This document shows positions 47,375 to 55,958 of a stretch of 64,000 nucleotides of DNA, one piece after another. Location of the stretch: contig NZ_KB913025.1 in assembly GCF_000384075.1 (NCBI RefSeq), positions 2,123,551 to 2,187,550 of the forward strand, in the 5' to 3' direction. The stretch's first letter is position 1, and every line of letters begins with the position of its first letter. Under the pieces are notes generated by a model. The model was not told the DNA's origin. It searched no databases and saw only the letters and a program-made list of their open reading frames with translations. Source of the stretch: Methylovulum miyakonense HT12 (GTDB lineage: Bacteria; Pseudomonadota; Gammaproteobacteria; Methylococcales; Methylomonadaceae). A program made the position numbers and the translations under genes.

Positions 47375-49375
47375 ATGACTTCGCGCCGAGAATTAGCGAA
47401 CGCCATACGCGCTTTAAGCATGGATGCTGTACAAAAAGCAAACTCTGGACATCCAGGGGCACCAATGGGAATGGCGGATATCGCCGAAGTTCTCTGGAAT
47501 GACTTCATGTCCCATAATCCGACCAATCCCAAATGGTCAAATCGTGATCGTTTTGTTCTCTCAAATGGTCATGGCTCAATGTTGATTTATTCGCTGTTGC
47601 ACCTGACAGGATATGATCTGCCCCTCGAAGAGTTGAAACGTTTTCGCCAACTACATTCAAAAACACCTGGGCATCCTGAGTATGGTTATGCACCTGGTAT
47701 AGAAACTACGACCGGCCCTTTAGGGCAAGGTATCACTAATGCGGTCGGCATGGCCATTGCTGAAAAAGCATTAGCAGCCCAATTCAATAAAGATGGACAT
47801 ATTATTGTAAACCATAACACCTATGTGTTTATGGGCGATGGTTGTTTGATGGAGGGCATTTCCCACGAAGCTTGCTCATTAGCAGGTACTTTGGGTTTAG
47901 GTAAGCTCATTGCTTTTTGGGACGATAATGGTATTTCCATCGACGGTCATGTAGATGGCTGGTTTACCGATAATACGCCAATGCGTTTCGAATCTTATGG
48001 CTGGCATGTCATTGCCGATGTTGATGGACATGATTCTTATGCAATCCATAAAGCAATAGAAATGGCAAAAGCTATTACAGACAAACCCACATTGATTTGC
48101 TGTAAAACGACAATAGGTTTTGGTTCACCGAACAAAGCAGGTTCCCATGCGTGCCATGGGGCACCTTTAGGCGAAGCGGAAATTAATCTGACCAAAGCGG
48201 CATTGGGCTGGGATCATGGCGCGTTTGAGGTTCCATCAAAAATCTATGCTGGCTGGGATGCTAAAGAAAAAGGTGCTAAAGCAGAACAAGCGTGGAGCGG
48301 AAAATTCCAGGCCTATAAAGAAGCTTATCCAGAATTGGCTGCAGAATACGAACGCCGTATGAAGGGTGATTTGCCTTCGAGCTGGACTGAAGGGGCTGAC
48401 GCGTTCGTCAGTTCGGTCAATGCAGAAGGCAAAACGACTGCAACGAGATTGTCGTCGTTAGCTACTATTGAGGGCTACGCGAAGCTATTGCCAGAAATAT
48501 TTGGTGGTTCAGCTGATTTAGGGTGTTCTAACATGACCGAGTGGTCAGGCTATAAGCCCATGCGTGCCGATAAGCCAGATGCAAACTACGTCAATTACGG
48601 TGTCCGTGAGTTTGGCATGTCCGCAATTATGAATGGTGTCGCTTTGCATGGCGGCCTTATTCCTTTTGGCGCGACCTTCCTGATGTTCTCCGAATATGCC
48701 CGTAATGCGGTTAGAATGGCATCTTTAATGAAGATCCGCTCTATCTTTGTTTATACCCACGATTCTATTGGTTTAGGAGAAGACGGCCCGACCCATCAAC
48801 CTATCGAGCAAACAGCTACCCTGAGGTTAATCCCAGGTATGCACGTTTGGCGTCCTTGTGATGCGGTTGAAACTGCTGTTGCTTGGCGGGCGGCGGTTGA
48901 ACGCAAAGATGGCCCTTCAGTTCTGGTGTTCTCACGTCAAAACTTAGCGCATGTCCCCCGTAGTGACGAGCAAATTAGTGCTATATCACGTGGTGGCTAT
49001 GTTCTAGTCGAAAGCGAAGGCGCTCCGGATGCCATCATCATCGCGACAGGTTCAGAAGTTGAGCTTGCTGTGAAAGCAGCGGAACAATTAAAAGCCAGCG
49101 GCAAAAATATTCGTGTTGTCTCTATGCCGTCAACAAATATTTTTGATGCCCAAGATGTTGCCTATAAAGAGTCGGTATTGCCTTCAACAATCACTAATCG
49201 CATAGCCGTTGAAGCGGGTGTGACCGAAGGTTGGTGGAAATATGTAGGCACTAATGGAAGAATTGTTGGTATTGATCATTTTGGTGAATCAGCTCCAGCA
49301 GGGCAACTATTTAAGGAGTTCGGTTTTACTGTTGAAAATGTAATTCTGAATGTAGAAGCGGTACTCCAAGACTAA
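47375..49375 (+). CDS. tkt: Transketolase
   Basis: TPP enzyme that moves two-carbon units between sugar phosphates to regenerate ribulose 5-phosphate. 666 aa. The N-terminal domain has [12 protein letters not shown] and [14 protein letters not shown]. The TPP/Mg2+ motif is [24 protein letters not shown]. The pyrimidine domain has [17 protein letters not shown] and [16 protein letters not shown]. The very strong ribosome-binding site GGAAGGAGAA precedes the ATG. It lies 133 bp after phi and 115 bp before the first repeat protein, all on one strand. Confidence 0.97.
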   Translation: MTSRRELANAIRALSMDAVQKANSGHPGAPMGMADIAEVLWNDFMSHNPTNPKWSNRDRFVLSNGHGSMLIYSLLHLTGYDLPLEELKRFRQLHSKTPGHPEYGYAPGIETTTGPLGQGITNAVGMAIAEKALAAQFNKDGHIIVNHNTYVFMGDGCLMEGISHEACSLAGTLGLGKLIAFWDDNGISIDGHVDGWFTDNTPMRFESYGWHVIADVDGHDSYAIHKAIEMAKAITDKPTLICCKTTIGFGSPNKAGSHACHGAPLGEAEINLTKAALGWDHGAFEVPSKIYAGWDAKEKGAKAEQAWSGKFQAYKEAYPELAAEYERRMKGDLPSSWTEGADAFVSSVNAEGKTTATRLSSLATIEGYAKLLPEIFGGSADLGCSNMTEWSGYKPMRADKPDANYVNYGVREFGMSAIMNGVALHGGLIPFGATFLMFSEYARNAVRMASLMKIRSIFVYTHDSIGLGEDGPTHQPIEQTATLRLIPGMHVWRPCDAVETAVAWRAAVERKDGPSVLVFSRQNLAHVPRSDEQISAISRGGYVLVESEGAPDAIIIATGSEVELAVKAAEQLKASGKNIRVVSMPSTNIFDAQDVAYKESVLPSTITNRIAVEAGVTEGWWKYVGTNGRIVGIDHFGESAPAGQLFKEFGFTVENVILNVEAVLQD

Positions 49376-49490
49376 AATTTTAGGATATTTGCATTGATTA
49401 ATTATGGAGAGAAAAGATTACTTGTATAAATAGGCAATTTGTTAGGTAAACCGATTTCTCTCTATTTCTTCCGACTTAAAGGTGAACAAC

Positions 49491-50174
49491 GTGAAAAAAA
49501 ATAATCTTATAAATGGTTTGTTTGCAACCTTATTGATTGCTAGCCCGATAGCAGGGGCAGATGAGAAATACCCTGCGGCGGATTTTCAGCCTCAAGTCGT
49601 TTTCCAGGATAACGACTATATAGCTAAAAATAACCAAACGGCCAAATTAGATACAAAAGTGGAGCAAGGTTCTTCAGAAGTGGATCCGAAATATCCTGCT
49701 GCTAACTTTAGCCCGCAAGTTGTTTATAGTGACCCTAACTATAAACCTAGTGTTTCTTCAAGCGCAGCCAGTTCTGAAAAGGTCACTAACGAAAACGATG
49801 CTAGTGTTGCAATTGAGAATAGCAGTGTTGCTACGACAGCAAAAGCAGAATCTCAATCAAACTACTTGATCGGTTTGATAGCGTTGGGATTGGTGGGGGC
49901 TTTTCTGTTTAAGAGCCAGTTTAAGTGTGGCGCTAAAAAACCGGAAAGTAAAACGGTTCCTGTTTCAAAAAGTGGTTTGACCGGGGTATCCAGGTATTTA
50001 AATAAGGTTTCTGGAACAGGCGTTTCCAGGTATTTGGAAAAACAAGTCAAATCAGCAGGTGCTTTGCCTTCTACTGGTGTTGCTAAATATATTGCCAAAC
50101 AAGTTTCGGTCGCCAAATCGACTGCGGCTGGCGCAGCGACTGGCGTTGAAAAATATATGCGTAACCGGGGATAA
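49491..50174 (+). CDS. Membrane-anchored TGVxKY-repeat protein 1 (unknown function)
   Basis: 227 aa, not recognised. The signal peptide covers about residues 1-23 (SPIAGA). A periplasmic segment carries two copies of KYPAA[DN]F[QS]PQVV[FY][QS]D at 26-40 and 67-81, joined by a Ser/Asn/Glu-rich linker. One transmembrane helix is at about 125-141. The cytoplasmic tail holds four motif copies: TGVSRYL (164-170 and 176-182), TGVAKYI (195-201) and the terminal TGVEKYMRNRG (217-227). I choose GTG 49491, with AAAGGTGA 5 bases upstream and an MKKN signal start; GTG 49482 is in frame. Protein 2 starts 3 bp after its stop. A membrane anchor presenting repeats to RuMP enzymes is a hypothesis only. Confidence 0.75.
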   Translation: MKKNNLINGLFATLLIASPIAGADEKYPAADFQPQVVFQDNDYIAKNNQTAKLDTKVEQGSSEVDPKYPAANFSPQVVYSDPNYKPSVSSSAASSEKVTNENDASVAIENSSVATTAKAESQSNYLIGLIALGLVGAFLFKSQFKCGAKKPESKTVPVSKSGLTGVSRYLNKVSGTGVSRYLEKQVKSAGALPSTGVAKYIAKQVSVAKSTAAGAATGVEKYMRNRG

Positions 50175-50177
50175 GCA

Positions 50178-50984
50178 ATGGACCAAAATTACTTGAGTGG
50201 CTTTCTCCCTCCCGCAGTGGCTGGCTTATTCTTTTTTATGAAAAGACATGATGAGACGCATGAGGAAACTCATATAGTATTGCCGACCTATTCTTGCGAT
50301 GCGAGTGGTTTGACTGGTGTTGCAAGGTATTTGGAAAATCAGAGACAGATTTTAGAGGCGAGTAAAGAAGAAGCGGAGTCACTCGAAGATCAAAGAAATA
50401 CTCAAGTGATTACGGGCGTTGCTAAATATGTAGAAAAAACTCGGCAAAATCCGGTCAGTGGTGTCGCCCGGTATATGCTGAAAAAATCACTGGCTGAAAA
50501 AAATGCGCCCAAAACAGCCAGTAAACCGCAAGTTACAGGCGTCGCCAAGTATTTGAGCAACCAAAAAGAAAAGCCTGTCCTTAGTGGCGTGGCAAAATAT
50601 TTGAAAAACCAAGATAGTTTACCTAAAGCGACTAAAGTGGCTAAATATATGGCTAAACAAGCTATTGCCGCCAAGCAGGCAAAGCCGGTTGTAGCGCATA
50701 TTGAACTAACGGGTGTGGAGAAATATCTGAAACAGCAGGAAAGTTTGCCGCAGTTGAGCAGGGTTGCTAAGTATATGAAGAAGCAAGCTTTGCTTGCTAA
50801 AATGGAAAAACCAGCTGTCGTAAAGCCTGAATTGACAGGTGTTGCCAAATATTTACAAAACCAAGAAAGTCTGCCAAAAATTAGCCGGGTGACTAAATAC
50901 ATGGCGAGACAAACCTTGGCAAACAAACAAAAAATTGAAGTTATTGAAACGGGTGTCGATAAATATATGAGAAATCGCGCTTAG
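50178..50984 (+). CDS. TGVxKY-repeat protein 2 (unknown function)
   Basis: 268 aa, not recognised. A short hydrophobic segment at about residues 6-21 (LSGFLPPAVAGLFFFM) could anchor the N-terminus. Eleven motif copies follow, starting at 45, 78, 93, 119, 135, 151, 177, 193, 219, 235 and 257. Most read [TS]GVAKYL or [SR]VAKYM followed by xxQ. From 93 to 219 the pattern repeats every 42 residues, as a TGVxKYL/RVxKYM pair 16 apart then a Lys/Ala-rich linker. It ends TGVDKYMRNRA, almost the same as protein 1. It is strongly basic and has no catalytic motif. Lying between transketolase and transaldolase, it looks like a binding or scaffold repeat array. Confidence 0.75.
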   Translation: MDQNYLSGFLPPAVAGLFFFMKRHDETHEETHIVLPTYSCDASGLTGVARYLENQRQILEASKEEAESLEDQRNTQVITGVAKYVEKTRQNPVSGVARYMLKKSLAEKNAPKTASKPQVTGVAKYLSNQKEKPVLSGVAKYLKNQDSLPKATKVAKYMAKQAIAAKQAKPVVAHIELTGVEKYLKQQESLPQLSRVAKYMKKQALLAKMEKPAVVKPELTGVAKYLQNQESLPKISRVTKYMARQTLANKQKIEVIETGVDKYMRNRA

Positions 50985-51018
50985 TTTTTTAAGATCCAAA
51001 TTTTTGATGTGTGGAACG

Positions 51019-51047
51019 AATAAACAGCATCTCAGATGCTGTTTATT
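51019..51047 (+). terminator. Hairpin after the TGVxKY-repeat genes
   Basis: A perfect 13-bp stem AATAAACAGCATC / GATGCTGTTTATT with a TCA loop is followed by GTTTG. It is A/T rich on both flanks and probably a terminator or processing site before transaldolase. Confidence 0.65.
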
Positions 51048-51140
51048 GTTTGTGTCGTCGGATTTAAATGATGATGCAACGAACTATCCCCTCAATCCGG
51101 CTATTTAAAAAATTTTTACTATTATAAGAAGGCACTGTTT

Positions 51141-52127
51141 ATGGCAAAAAATTTACTTGAACAACTTAGAGAGGTTACTGTTGTTGTAGCAGATACCGGA
51201 GACATTCAAGCGATTGAAACTTTTAAACCTCAGGATGCGACAACAAACCCCTCTTTGATCACTGCGGCTGCACAAATGCCCCAATATCAAGATATTGTTG
51301 ATGGCACTTTGAAAGGTGCGAGAGAAGCTTTAGGCGCTGATTCGGCTCCAGCCCAAGTTGTATCTCTGGCGTTTGACCGTTTGGCGGTATCTTTCGGCCT
51401 TAAAATCCTTGAGATCATCCCGGGTCGAGTTTCTACAGAAGTTGACGCACGCCTGTCTTTTGACACTGATGCAACTATCGCCAAAGGCCGTGAGCTGATT
51501 GCGCAGTACGAAGCTGCTGGCATTTCGCGTGAGCGCGTTTTAATTAAAATTGCCGCTACTTGGGAAGGGATCCAAGCTGCAGCCGTATTGGAAAAAGAAG
51601 GTATCCACTGTAACCTGACTTTATTGTTTGGTTTGCACCAAGCGATTGCTTGCGCAGAAAACGGCATCACTTTGATTTCCCCTTTTGTTGGCCGTATCCT
51701 TGATTGGTACAAGAAAGATACTGGTCGTGATTCTTATCCGGCCGCAGAAGATCCAGGTGTTTTGTCTGTGACAGAAATTTACAACTACTATAAAAAATTT
51801 GGTTATAAAACTGAAGTTATGGGCGCAAGCTTCCGTAATATTGGTGAAATTACCGAATTGGCTGGTTCTGATTTGTTGACTATCGCACCATCCTTGTTGG
51901 CTGAATTGCAAGCGACGGAAGGTGATTTGCCACGCAAATTAGATCCCGATCACGCTGCGACATTATCCATCCAAAAGATCGATGTGACCAAAGAAGTGTT
52001 CGATGCGATGCATAAGGAAAACCGTATGGCAACTGATAAGTTGGCAGAAGGCATCAACGGCTTTACTGTTGCATTAGAGTCATTGGAAAAACTGTTGGCT
52101 GAGCGTTTGGCGACTTTAGAAGGTTAA
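51141..52127 (+). CDS. tal: Transaldolase
   Basis: Transfers a three-carbon dihydroxyacetone unit between sugar phosphates in the rearrangement phase of the RuMP cycle. It is a TalB-type class I aldolase barrel of 328 aa. The first strand motif is DATTNPSL near 34-41. The Schiff-base Lys lies in [12 protein letters not shown] near 130-135, and the phosphate-site region is [23 protein letters not shown] precedes the ATG. It is 157 bp after the second repeat protein and 91 bp before fba. Confidence 0.96.
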   Translation: MAKNLLEQLREVTVVVADTGDIQAIETFKPQDATTNPSLITAAAQMPQYQDIVDGTLKGAREALGADSAPAQVVSLAFDRLAVSFGLKILEIIPGRVSTEVDARLSFDTDATIAKGRELIAQYEAAGISRERVLIKIAATWEGIQAAAVLEKEGIHCNLTLLFGLHQAIACAENGITLISPFVGRILDWYKKDTGRDSYPAAEDPGVLSVTEIYNYYKKFGYKTEVMGASFRNIGEITELAGSDLLTIAPSLLAELQATEGDLPRKLDPDHAATLSIQKIDVTKEVFDAMHKENRMATDKLAEGINGFTVALESLEKLLAERLATLEG

Positions 52128-52218
52128 AAAATTTGATGCTATGCCTGGGCTTGATCCCATGTCCGGGCAGGTTTTATCCCTTCGGTATTATTTATCAATA
52201 TTTAGGACACTTACTTAA

Positions 52219-53298
52219 ATGTCACAAAAAATTTTAGATGTCGTCAAGCCAGGTGTGGTGACTGGTGATGATGTGCAAAAAATATTCGCAATTGCTAAAG
52301 AAAATAAATTCGCGTTGCCAGCCGTTAATGTAATCAGTACGGGTTCAATCAACGCCGTATTAGAAGCTGCTGCTAAAGTTAAATCAGCCGTCATCATCCA
52401 ATTTTCTAACGGTGGTGCGCAATATGTTGCGGGTAAAGGGCTTAAATTGGAAGGCCAAAAAACTGCTATTTTAGGCGCGATTTCTGGTGCCCAACATGTG
52501 CATGGTCTTGCCGAAGCTTATGGTGTGCCAGTGATTTTACATACTGATCATGCCGCTAAGAATTTGTTGCCTTGGATTGATGGTTTATTGGATGCGGGTG
52601 AAAAGCATTTCGCCCAAACAGGTAAGCCGCTGTTCAGTTCACATATGTTGGATTTGTCAGAAGAAAGCTTGGAAGAAAACATCGAAATATGCGGCAAGTA
52701 TTTGGAACGCATGTCCAAAATGGGTATGACTCTGGAAATTGAATTAGGTGTAACAGGTGGTGAAGAAGACGGTGTTGACAACAGCGGCATGGATCATTCC
52801 ATGTTGTACACACAGCCAGAAGATGTTGCTTATGCTTACGAACATCTGAGCAAAATCAGCCACCGTTTCACCATTGCCGCTTCATTTGGTAACGTACACG
52901 GTGTTTATTCGCCAGGTAACGTTAAATTGACCCCCAAAATTTTGGATAACTCTCAAAAGTATGTTTCCGAAAAATACGGTGTTCCGGCAAATACATTGAA
53001 TTTTGTTTTCCATGGTGGTTCAGGTTCGACTCCAGAAGAAATTAGCGAATCCATCAGCTATGGCGTGATCAAAATGAACATTGATACGGATACCCAATGG
53101 GCTGCTTGGGACGGTATTAGGCAATATTACCTAAAAAATGAAGGTTATTTGCAAGGCCAAATCGGTAACCCAGATGGGGCCGACAAGCCAAACAAAAAGT
53201 ATTATGACCCACGGGTTTGGCAACGTGCTGGTGAAGTCAGTATGGTCGCCCGCCTAGAGCAAGCATTTCAGGATTTGAACGCTGTTAACAGTCTGTAA
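52219..53298 (+). CDS. fba: Fructose-bisphosphate aldolase, class II
   Basis: Zn2+-dependent aldolase that cleaves fructose 1,6-bisphosphate (and can handle sedoheptulose bisphosphate in some RuMP organisms). 359 aa, subclass IIA. The Zn ligands are in VILHTDHAAKNLLPW and the later FVFHGGSGS, with a conserved Glu-rich region GGEEDGVDNSG. The phosphate-binding end is KMNIDTDTQWA. It is the last gene of the RuMP cluster and is followed by a strong terminator. A PPi-dependent phosphofructokinase, often linked in methanotrophs, is not in the window. Confidence 0.96.
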   Translation: MSQKILDVVKPGVVTGDDVQKIFAIAKENKFALPAVNVISTGSINAVLEAAAKVKSAVIIQFSNGGAQYVAGKGLKLEGQKTAILGAISGAQHVHGLAEAYGVPVILHTDHAAKNLLPWIDGLLDAGEKHFAQTGKPLFSSHMLDLSEESLEENIEICGKYLERMSKMGMTLEIELGVTGGEEDGVDNSGMDHSMLYTQPEDVAYAYEHLSKISHRFTIAASFGNVHGVYSPGNVKLTPKILDNSQKYVSEKYGVPANTLNFVFHGGSGSTPEEISESISYGVIKMNIDTDTQWAAWDGIRQYYLKNEGYLQGQIGNPDGADKPNKKYYDPRVWQRAGEVSMVARLEQAFQDLNAVNSL

Positions 53299-53315
53299 TA
53301 ACAAGGATGCACTAC

Positions 53316-53348
53316 AAAAAAGCCGATGTAAAACATCGGCTTTTTTTT
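53316..53348. terminator. Terminator of the RuMP cluster
   Basis: An 8-bp stem GCCGATGT / ACATCGGC with an AAA loop has six A before it and eight T after it. It works for fba and, on the other strand, for the convergent yfbR. Confidence 0.93.
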
Positions 53349-53384
53349 GAGAAAAATTCAGGGCTTGCCAATGGAAAGGCAAAT

Positions 53385-53990
53385 TCAATAAGTTTTCATC
53401 AAGCCATCCAAAGTTAACCCACAACTAGGCGCAAAAGCCTGCATAAAGAAAATCACTTCTTCCTGTTTCGATTCGGCTATTTTTAATGCCAACTGTGTGG
53501 CGGCGACTTCGAATTCCAAGTTTCCAGCTTTTAATTCAGCTTGGCATTTAAGATAAGCCGAAATTTTATCGGCAGATTTGATAATTTGTAAATGTTCTTC
53601 GGGGATTTTGTCATGGCAAATGAGCCCTTCAAAATCTGCGCGAATTGCTGAAGGCAATAAGTTCAATAACTCAATTTCAGCTTGTTTTTCAATTTCCTTA
53701 TATGCATTGCGGATTTCTTCAGAGTGATATTTGATGGGCGTTGGCAAATCGCCAGTAATCACCTCGGTGATGTCGTGGTACAAAGCCGCCGTTGCCACCG
53801 CGTTGGCGTCAACAGTGCCGTTAAAATAACGGTTTTTTATCAACGCCAAAGCATGCGCAATCACCGACACTTCCCAACTATGTTCCATGACATTTTCTTC
53901 ATGGGCATTGCGCTTTAACCCCCATCGCTTAATCCATCTTAAGCGTGTCAAATAAGCATAAAAACTGCTGGATACGGTGTTTTTTTCCAT
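53385..53990 (-). CDS. yfbR: 5'-deoxynucleotidase YfbR (HD domain)
   Basis: Metal-dependent phosphohydrolase that removes phosphate from deoxyribonucleoside 5'-monophosphates. The HD-domain ligands are the His of MEHSWEVSVIAHAL, the HD pair in YHDITEVITGDLPTP, and the Asp in KSADKISAYLKC. 201 aa from the ATG at 53990; a TTG at 53999 is in frame. It is transcribed toward the RuMP-cluster terminator. No functional link to the sugar genes is implied. Confidence 0.9.
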   Translation of the reverse strand: MEKNTVSSSFYAYLTRLRWIKRWGLKRNAHEENVMEHSWEVSVIAHALALIKNRYFNGTVDANAVATAALYHDITEVITGDLPTPIKYHSEEIRNAYKEIEKQAEIELLNLLPSAIRADFEGLICHDKIPEEHLQIIKSADKISAYLKCQAELKAGNLEFEVAATQLALKIAESKQEEVIFFMQAFAPSCGLTLDGLMKTY

Positions 53991-54103
53991 AACGTTCAAA
54001 TTAATACTAATAAACGGTCATGATAAAGTGATTGTCCAGCGAATTAAAGCCATATCTGTTATCTTGTCAGCTTGTAGCCATCTTTCCAAAGTTTAAAAAC
54101 AAC

Positions 54104-55009
54104 ATGCTCATTCAGTGGTATCCCGGCCATATGCACAAGGCCGGTAAAGAAATCAAAGCCATCCTTTCCGAAATTGATCTGATTATCGAAATTCTCGACG
54201 CACGGATTCCCTTTAGCAGCCAAAATCCCATGCTTGCCCGTTTGCGCGGTGACAAGCCGTGCATTAAAGTCCTGAACAAAAGCGACCTTGCCGACCCTGA
54301 GCGGACGCAACAGTGGCAAACATATCTGGAACAGGAGCAAGGTGTCAAAACGTTGGCGCTCACCGCCGACCAACCGGAGCGTATCCGCCAACTGCCTGCT
54401 TTATGCCACAAAATGGTCAATATAAAAGAAGGGCAGTTGCTGCATGCTTTGATTATGGGCATACCCAACGTAGGCAAATCAACGATAATCAACATCCTTG
54501 CCGGGCGCACCATTGCCAAAACGGGTAATGAGCCGGCCATCACCAAATTCCTACAACGGATAGACATTGGCAATGGCATCATCCTGATGGATAGCCCGGG
54601 GATGCTTTGGCCTAACCTTGACAATAAAAACAGCGGTTACCGTTTGGCGACTACGGGTGCGATAAAGGACACCGCGATACAACATGATGACATAGCCGCT
54701 TTTCTTGCCGAGTTTTTATTGGAACACTACCCCGATGAGCTTAAAACACGTTTCCAGTTAGCGCAACTGCCTGGGCGGGAAGCGGAGTTATTGGAGTTGA
54801 TAGGTAAACAACGTGGCTGTTTACGTGCGGGTGGAATGGTTGATAATGATCGGGTCGCCAAAATCGTCATCTCGGAATTCCGAGCGGGCACTTTAGGTCG
54901 GATGACGATGGAAACACCTGAAATGATGGTTGAAGAACTGGCAGAATTGGAAATCATCCGTGCTGAAAAAGCCGCTAAAAAATTGTTAAAAAAACAAAAG
55001 CGCAAATGA
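54104..55009 (+). CDS. ylqF: Circularly permuted GTPase YlqF/RbgA
   Basis: Ribosome large-subunit assembly GTPase. The G motifs occur in permuted order. G4, LNKSDL, comes first (about residue 61). The P-loop GIPNVGKST follows (about 120), then the switch-like AKTGNEPAITK and G3 DSPGML. It starts IQWYPGHMHKAGKEI, the family-typical N-terminus, which fixes the start at ATG 54104 (301 aa) even though the frame is open from 54032. The basic C-terminal tail suits RNA binding. It is a single gene divergent from yfbR. Confidence 0.93.
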   Translation: MLIQWYPGHMHKAGKEIKAILSEIDLIIEILDARIPFSSQNPMLARLRGDKPCIKVLNKSDLADPERTQQWQTYLEQEQGVKTLALTADQPERIRQLPALCHKMVNIKEGQLLHALIMGIPNVGKSTIINILAGRTIAKTGNEPAITKFLQRIDIGNGIILMDSPGMLWPNLDNKNSGYRLATTGAIKDTAIQHDDIAAFLAEFLLEHYPDELKTRFQLAQLPGREAELLELIGKQRGCLRAGGMVDNDRVAKIVISEFRAGTLGRMTMETPEMMVEELAELEIIRAEKAAKKLLKKQKRK

Positions 55010-55112
55010 ATGGCGGCTATTCAAAAAATCATAATTTCACATAGCCACGAAAAGCACGAAGCTGTCATTTGTATCTCCGAGGGCTTTGTGGTTTATGGGG
55101 TAGGGAGTCTGT

Positions 55113-55802
55113 TCAACGCCCGTCAAAATAATCCTTACGCAAAAAGAAACGGTATAAAACCGAGCCTGCGATAAAGCCGCCCAAATGCGCCCACCACGCG
55201 ACATCGACGGTGACATTGTCAAACACCAGCGAGGTGGTGGCATTGTGCAATTGCAACAATATCCATAAACCCAAAAATGAAATGGCCGGGACGTGGATGA
55301 CTATAGGCAAGAAAAACAAGGGTATCCAAACGATTACGCGTTCCAGAGGATACAAGAAAAAGTAAGCCGCCAATACGCCCGCAATCGCCCCCGACGCACC
55401 AACCACCGGGATCGTCAGGTTCGGGTCAAAATACCATTGCAAGGCCGTCGCAAATACCCCGCAGATCAGATAAAACAACAAAAACCGCCATCGTCCCATG
55501 CGGTCTTCGACATTATCGGCAAATATCCATAAAAACCACATGTTCATCAGCAAGTGAGTCCAACTGGAATGGATGAACAAATTACTGATAAACGAGAAAT
55601 AACCGTCAAATGCTATCCCGTTATAACTAGACCAACCGTGCGCATAACGCATCGGCACCATCCCAAACTGGTTGATCAGCCGATAACTTTCAGCCTCCGG
55701 CATAAAGTACATGGTGACAAAAATCACCACACACAGCACGATCATCCCCCAAGTGACCAACGGTTTGGCATAACAGGGTGCGGTGTCTCGAATTGGAATC
55801 AT
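55113..55802 (-). CDS. Rhomboid-family intramembrane serine protease
   Basis: A polytopic membrane protein of 229 aa with about six transmembrane helices. The catalytic Ser137 lies in GASGAIAG and its partner His206 in AWWAHLGGF. The oxyanion-related HxxxN (H83 and N87, in SSWTHLLMNMWF) is in place, so it should be an active protease. Substrates are unknown. It is divergent from the helicase gene. Confidence 0.92.
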   Translation of the reverse strand: MIPIRDTAPCYAKPLVTWGMIVLCVVIFVTMYFMPEAESYRLINQFGMVPMRYAHGWSSYNGIAFDGYFSFISNLFIHSSWTHLLMNMWFLWIFADNVEDRMGRWRFLLFYLICGVFATALQWYFDPNLTIPVVGASGAIAGVLAAYFFLYPLERVIVWIPLFFLPIVIHVPAISFLGLWILLQLHNATTSLVFDNVTVDVAWWAHLGGFIAGSVLYRFFLRKDYFDGR

Positions 55803-55958
55803 GATATTGCCCTTTATTGTGATTGTCGCCTAAGCTTAACATTTTAAGGCCGATTGGCAATCGGACAATTAAGCGAGGCTTACTGGCTAAAGCGTTTATA
55901 ATGACGGCAAAGAAACCTTGCCCGTGTTTCATTCCATCCTGCACCAATTATTCCATTC

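Noticed and set aside
49974-50976. Short direct repeats in the 50-kb region as a DNA repeat array
   Set aside because: The similarity is at protein level (TGVxKY) with varied codons and spacing, so it is a protein repeat.
54032-54103. Upstream extension of the YlqF reading frame
   Set aside because: The family-typical N-terminus IQWYPGHM begins right after the ATG at 54104; the 24 upstream residues look non-conserved.
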